15,734 nucleotides of DNA from Oscillospiraceae bacterium (GTDB lineage Bacteria; Bacillota; Clostridia; Oscillospirales; Acutalibacteraceae), in contig JAISWM010000031.1 of assembly GCA_031270785.1 (NCBI GenBank), positions 1 through 15,734 of the forward strand, written 5' to 3'. This document shows positions 13,252-15,734 of the stretch, piece after piece. The first letter of the stretch is position 1; every line of letters starts with the position of its first letter. A program made the translations under genes and the position numbers. Under the pieces are notes generated by a model. That model had not been told where the DNA came from and did not search any database. It was given only the letters and a program-made list of their open reading frames with translations.

Positions 13252-14873
13252 GATTCAAATATAAAAATACTAATAACTTTATCTTCAAAGATGTTAACGT
13301 GTCTATAAATAAAGGAGATTTCATCGCGGTGCTTGGCAGATCTTCATCGGGCAAAACAACATTTTTAAAGCAATTTAAATCATTTCTTATGCCCCAAAGC
13401 CAACAAGAAGGAAACATATTACTAAATGGCCAAAATTTAAACTCGGTTCCCGACTATATGCAAAATCGTAAAATTTACTACATGCCTCAAGAATTTAACG
13501 CTCAGTATATTATGAAAAAAACAATAGATGAAATAACGTTTGGCATGGAATACTTGGGTATAAAACAGACCGACGTAAAAACAAGACTTGCGGAAATATG
13601 CAATATTTTAAATATAAGCCATATGCTCAATGAAGATATGTCATCATTGTCGGGTGGGCAAAAACAGCTAATACGTTTAGCATCAGCTGTAATATTAAAA
13701 CCCGATATGATTATTTTAGATGAACCCCTTTCCCAACTGGACCCGCTAACTTCAAAAACATTTATAGACATTTTGGCAAAAATAAACAAAGATTTTTCTA
13801 TAACTATTTTGCTTTCCTCAAGCAATTTAAATTACATATATGAAAACGCAGGAAAAATCTTTTTGATAGATAATCATGCAAAAATTCATAGTATAAATAA
13901 AGATAACTTATGTTTATATGCTCAAAGTAATGAATATCTGCTCAATTGCCTCCCGATAATATATCAAATATATATAAAAAATTCTTTTTCAGGCATTAAC
14001 CCCGATACAAGTATAAAACATACCAAAAAATATTTATCAGAAAATTTTAAAGATATTCGGCTAAAAAAAGAAAATATAAAAATTAATAACGCCAATTCAG
14101 AAAAAAATAAAATTTTAAACATACAAAGCATATGGTTTAAATATGAATTTCATTCTGAAGATATACTAAAAAATCTGAGTATGGATGTTTATGACGGCGA
14201 AATTATTTCTTTTGTGGGGAATAACGGGTGCGGAAAATCAACGTTGCTGCAAATAATTTGTAAAATCAATTTGCCGTACATGGGAAAAATAATTTATAAT
14301 AATAAACCGCTTAATAAATATAAAGACCAAGAACTTTTTTTAAACAATATTTCATTTCTGCCCCAATATTCACCGGTGCTGCTTACTGAAGATATAGTTT
14401 ATGATAATTTAAATTCAATAAAAAATTGCACTGAAAATGTGAATGACGCCGCTATTAAAAATATATGCGAGGAACTGGGAATCACAAGTTTACTAAATGA
14501 TAATATGAATACACTCAGTATGGGGAGCAAACAACTGGTAGCCCTCGCCAAACTTATATTAACATCACCTAAACTTTTACTATTAGATGAGCCTACAATA
14601 AACCTTGACTACATTCAAAAGAAAAGGCTCAAAAACATACTAAATAATATCACCAAGAAAGGTGCGTCAGTATTAATAGCCTCCAATGACCTTGATTTTT
14701 GCGCAGAAATTTCCAATAGATGCGGCCTGCTTTTTCAAGGCGAAATAGTAAATCTGACAAACACAAAAGATTTCTTTCTGAATAATTACTTTTATACAAC
14801 TCAAGCACGCCTAATATCTCAAGATATATCAGATAATATCATAACTAATCAAGAGGTATTAGATTTATGCTAA
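13224..14873 (+). CDS. ECF transporter ATPase, two fused ABC domains
   Basis: A fusion of two CbiO/EcfA-type ABC ATPases that power the importer, 549 residues. N-domain: Walker A GRSSSGKT 38-45, Q-loop Gln89, signature LSGGQ 142-146, Walker B MIILDE 162-167. C-domain: Walker A GNNGCGKST 332-340, Gln381, signature LSMGS 431-435 (degenerate), Walker B LLLLDE 451-456. The switch His expected about 30 residues after each Walker B is replaced by Ser200 (LLSSSNL) and Asn488 (IASNDL). Start ATG 13224 has GAGG seven bases upstream, inside the T gene. The stop overlaps the S-component start by 7 bases. Clearly an ECF/CbiO-type ATPase; whether the missing His lowers activity is unknown. Confidence 0.92.
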   Translation: MEFIKTENLGFKYKNTNNFIFKDVNVSINKGDFIAVLGRSSSGKTTFLKQFKSFLMPQSQQEGNILLNGQNLNSVPDYMQNRKIYYMPQEFNAQYIMKKTIDEITFGMEYLGIKQTDVKTRLAEICNILNISHMLNEDMSSLSGGQKQLIRLASAVILKPDMIILDEPLSQLDPLTSKTFIDILAKINKDFSITILLSSSNLNYIYENAGKIFLIDNHAKIHSINKDNLCLYAQSNEYLLNCLPIIYQIYIKNSFSGINPDTSIKHTKKYLSENFKDIRLKKENIKINNANSEKNKILNIQSIWFKYEFHSEDILKNLSMDVYDGEIISFVGNNGCGKSTLLQIICKINLPYMGKIIYNNKPLNKYKDQELFLNNISFLPQYSPVLLTEDIVYDNLNSIKNCTENVNDAAIKNICEELGITSLLNDNMNTLSMGSKQLVALAKLILTSPKLLLLDEPTINLDYIQKKRLKNILNNITKKGASVLIASNDLDFCAEISNRCGLLFQGEIVNLTNTKDFFLNNYFYTTQARLISQDISDNIITNQEVLDLC

Positions 14874-15562
14874 AAATGAAGAAATTTAAAAAAAATATAT
14901 CAAAAATTATACTTAATAAATATTTTTTTGTGCTTTCTTGCGCTTTTATATCTTTATTCGTAATGTTTAGTAACATATTTAAGGCAAAAAAATTATATAT
15001 TTTCGGAATTTTTATATGTTTGATACTGATAATAATAAATTTTTTATGCTTTGAAACAAAAAAACTTGACAACAAAAAACTTACCTTGATATGTACATTC
15101 ATATCAATCGGGGCAATAAGCAGGTGTGCACTTTATTTTATTCCCTGCATTAAACCACTGACTTCAATAATAATCCTGTCGTCAATATTTTTTGGTGCAG
15201 CAGAATCTTTTTTTATAGGGTCAATGAGTATGTTGATATCAAACATATTTTTAGGGCAAGGGCCGTGGACATTCTGGCAAATGGCAGCGGCTGGGTTAGT
15301 AGGAGCCTTTTCCGGACTTATATTTAACAGATTAAAATTTAAAGTCTCTAATATAAATCTTATAGTAGTAACAATTATATGTATCTTGTTGATATATTCT
15401 CCGATTATGAATCTTTCATCCTTTATTTTCATGTTTCCTGAATTTAATATGAGCATACTCATCACATATTTAATAACATGCTTAGTCAGCGATATTTCCC
15501 ATATAACGGTAACTATAATTATTCTGCTGCCTGTTTATAATACAGCCAAAAAATATATTTAA
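14867..15562 (+). CDS. ECF transporter S component (substrate-binding subunit)
   Basis: A 231-residue membrane protein, last gene of the ECF operon. The N-terminal part (1-63) has two extra hydrophobic segments. From about residue 74 it matches Clostridial ECF S components with the signature GQGPWTFWQM at 130-139. In such operons this type is often suspected to take up cobalamin (CbrT-like), but I only recall this from context, so the substrate is a hypothesis. It is predicted to bind the vitamin in the membrane and to be driven by the T component and double ATPase just upstream. Start ATG 14867 overlaps the ATPase stop, with GAGG at 14853-14856. ATG 14876 in the same frame is a possible alternative. 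Confidence 0.82.
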   Translation: MLKMKKFKKNISKIILNKYFFVLSCAFISLFVMFSNIFKAKKLYIFGIFICLILIIINFLCFETKKLDNKKLTLICTFISIGAISRCALYFIPCIKPLTSIIILSSIFFGAAESFFIGSMSMLISNIFLGQGPWTFWQMAAAGLVGAFSGLIFNRLKFKVSNINLIVVTIICILLIYSPIMNLSSFIFMFPEFNMSILITYLITCLVSDISHITVTIIILLPVYNTAKKYI

Positions 15563-15595
15563 GTGCGTAACTAGCCCGTGTTTTTATTTAAATTA

Positions 15596-15626
15596 GACCT
15601 GTACGTAAACCTCATAGAGCGCAAAC
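15596..15626 (+). repeat. Family B left end, interrupted
   Basis: GACCTGTACGTAAACCTCAT followed by AGAGCGCAAAC matches the left end of B1 (751-781) with few changes and is again preceded by TA (15594-15595). After CAAACT the B sequence stops and an A element begins, so the A copy appears inserted into a B copy. Confidence 0.7.
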
Positions 15627-15734
15627 TGTAGCTGTTACGATTTAAAACAGCCCTCAAAAGTAAATTTATCCGTGTACTTTCTCCCGGCCGTTGGCCGGGA
15701 GAAAGTTATAAAAATCAGATGCTTTTCAAACGAA
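15627..15734 (-). repeat. Family A element, copy A6, cut by the window end
   Basis: It starts TGTAGCTGTTACGATTTAAA and continues to CTTTTCAAACGAA at the last base. The expected last bases ACAGCTATA lie outside the window. The core stem at 15677-15705 reads CTCCCGGCC-GTT-GGCCGGGAG, perfect but with a G-C pair where A4 has A-T. Confidence 0.8.

Noticed and set aside
9192..15465. Several 70-110-codon antisense frames in fhs and the ECF genes
   Set aside because: All are shadows of strongly supported plus-strand genes with no independent evidence.
1..15734. tRNA, rRNA, tmRNA or RNase P genes
   Set aside because: No cloverleaf or conserved rRNA segments were recognised by eye; a covariance-model scan was not possible.

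Overview
The window is AT-rich and reads as part of the genome of a host-associated, probably intracellular bacterium. The evidence is a full-length Tlc-type ATP/ADP translocase, which imports host ATP, and two small Rab-like GTPases with signal peptides. The remaining metabolic genes look like those of Clostridia/Firmicutes: a HutI-like amidohydrolase with GENPK and HAHRADD motifs, a flippase-like protein with GGQPMQ, formate-THF ligase, and an ECF transporter operon with a fused double ATPase. My best inference is a Clostridia-related endosymbiont or parasite of a eukaryote, possibly a protist. No rRNA or other phylogenetic marker is present, so this is not proven.

Layout. 1-39 (minus): start of an unidentified membrane protein that runs off the left edge. 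40-1557: gene-free, filled with palindromic repeats. 1558-3066: ATP/ADP translocase. 3067-3619: tandem array of four hairpin units, then a consensus promoter. 3620-4249: secreted Rab-like GTPase 1, with intact G motifs and a C-terminal Cys-x-Cys. 4250-4796: repeats and a second copy of the promoter/leader. 4797-5504: GTPase 2, whose nucleotide-binding motifs are broken. 5505-5849: repeats. 5850-7052: amidohydrolase. 7053-7379: repeats. 7380-8399 (minus): flippase-like membrane protein. 8400-9096: repeats. 9097-11979: fhs and an M24 peptidase as a two-gene operon. 11980-12420: repeats. 12421-15562: overlapping ECF genes in the order T component, double ATPase, S component. 15563-15734: nested repeats.

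How the genes fit together. The translocase, the two exported GTPases and the ECF vitamin-type importer are what an energy- and cofactor-dependent intracellular organism would carry. GTPase 1 could act in the host on vesicle traffic. It keeps Rab-specific motifs and a prenylation-type tail, but has Met in place of the catalytic switch II Gln. GTPase 2 is a diverged paralogue or decoy that shares a 108-nt identical promoter and leader.

The second major theme is the intergenic DNA. Nearly every gap is packed with short dispersed palindromic elements (called A, B, C, D and E here). They share a GC-rich stem of the form CTTTC-CCC-GCC/GGC-GGG-GAAAG inside larger imperfect inverted repeats. They abut TA dinucleotides, insert into one another and encode nothing, so they look like non-autonomous MITE-type elements. 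No transposase gene, CRISPR array, tRNA or rRNA was seen.
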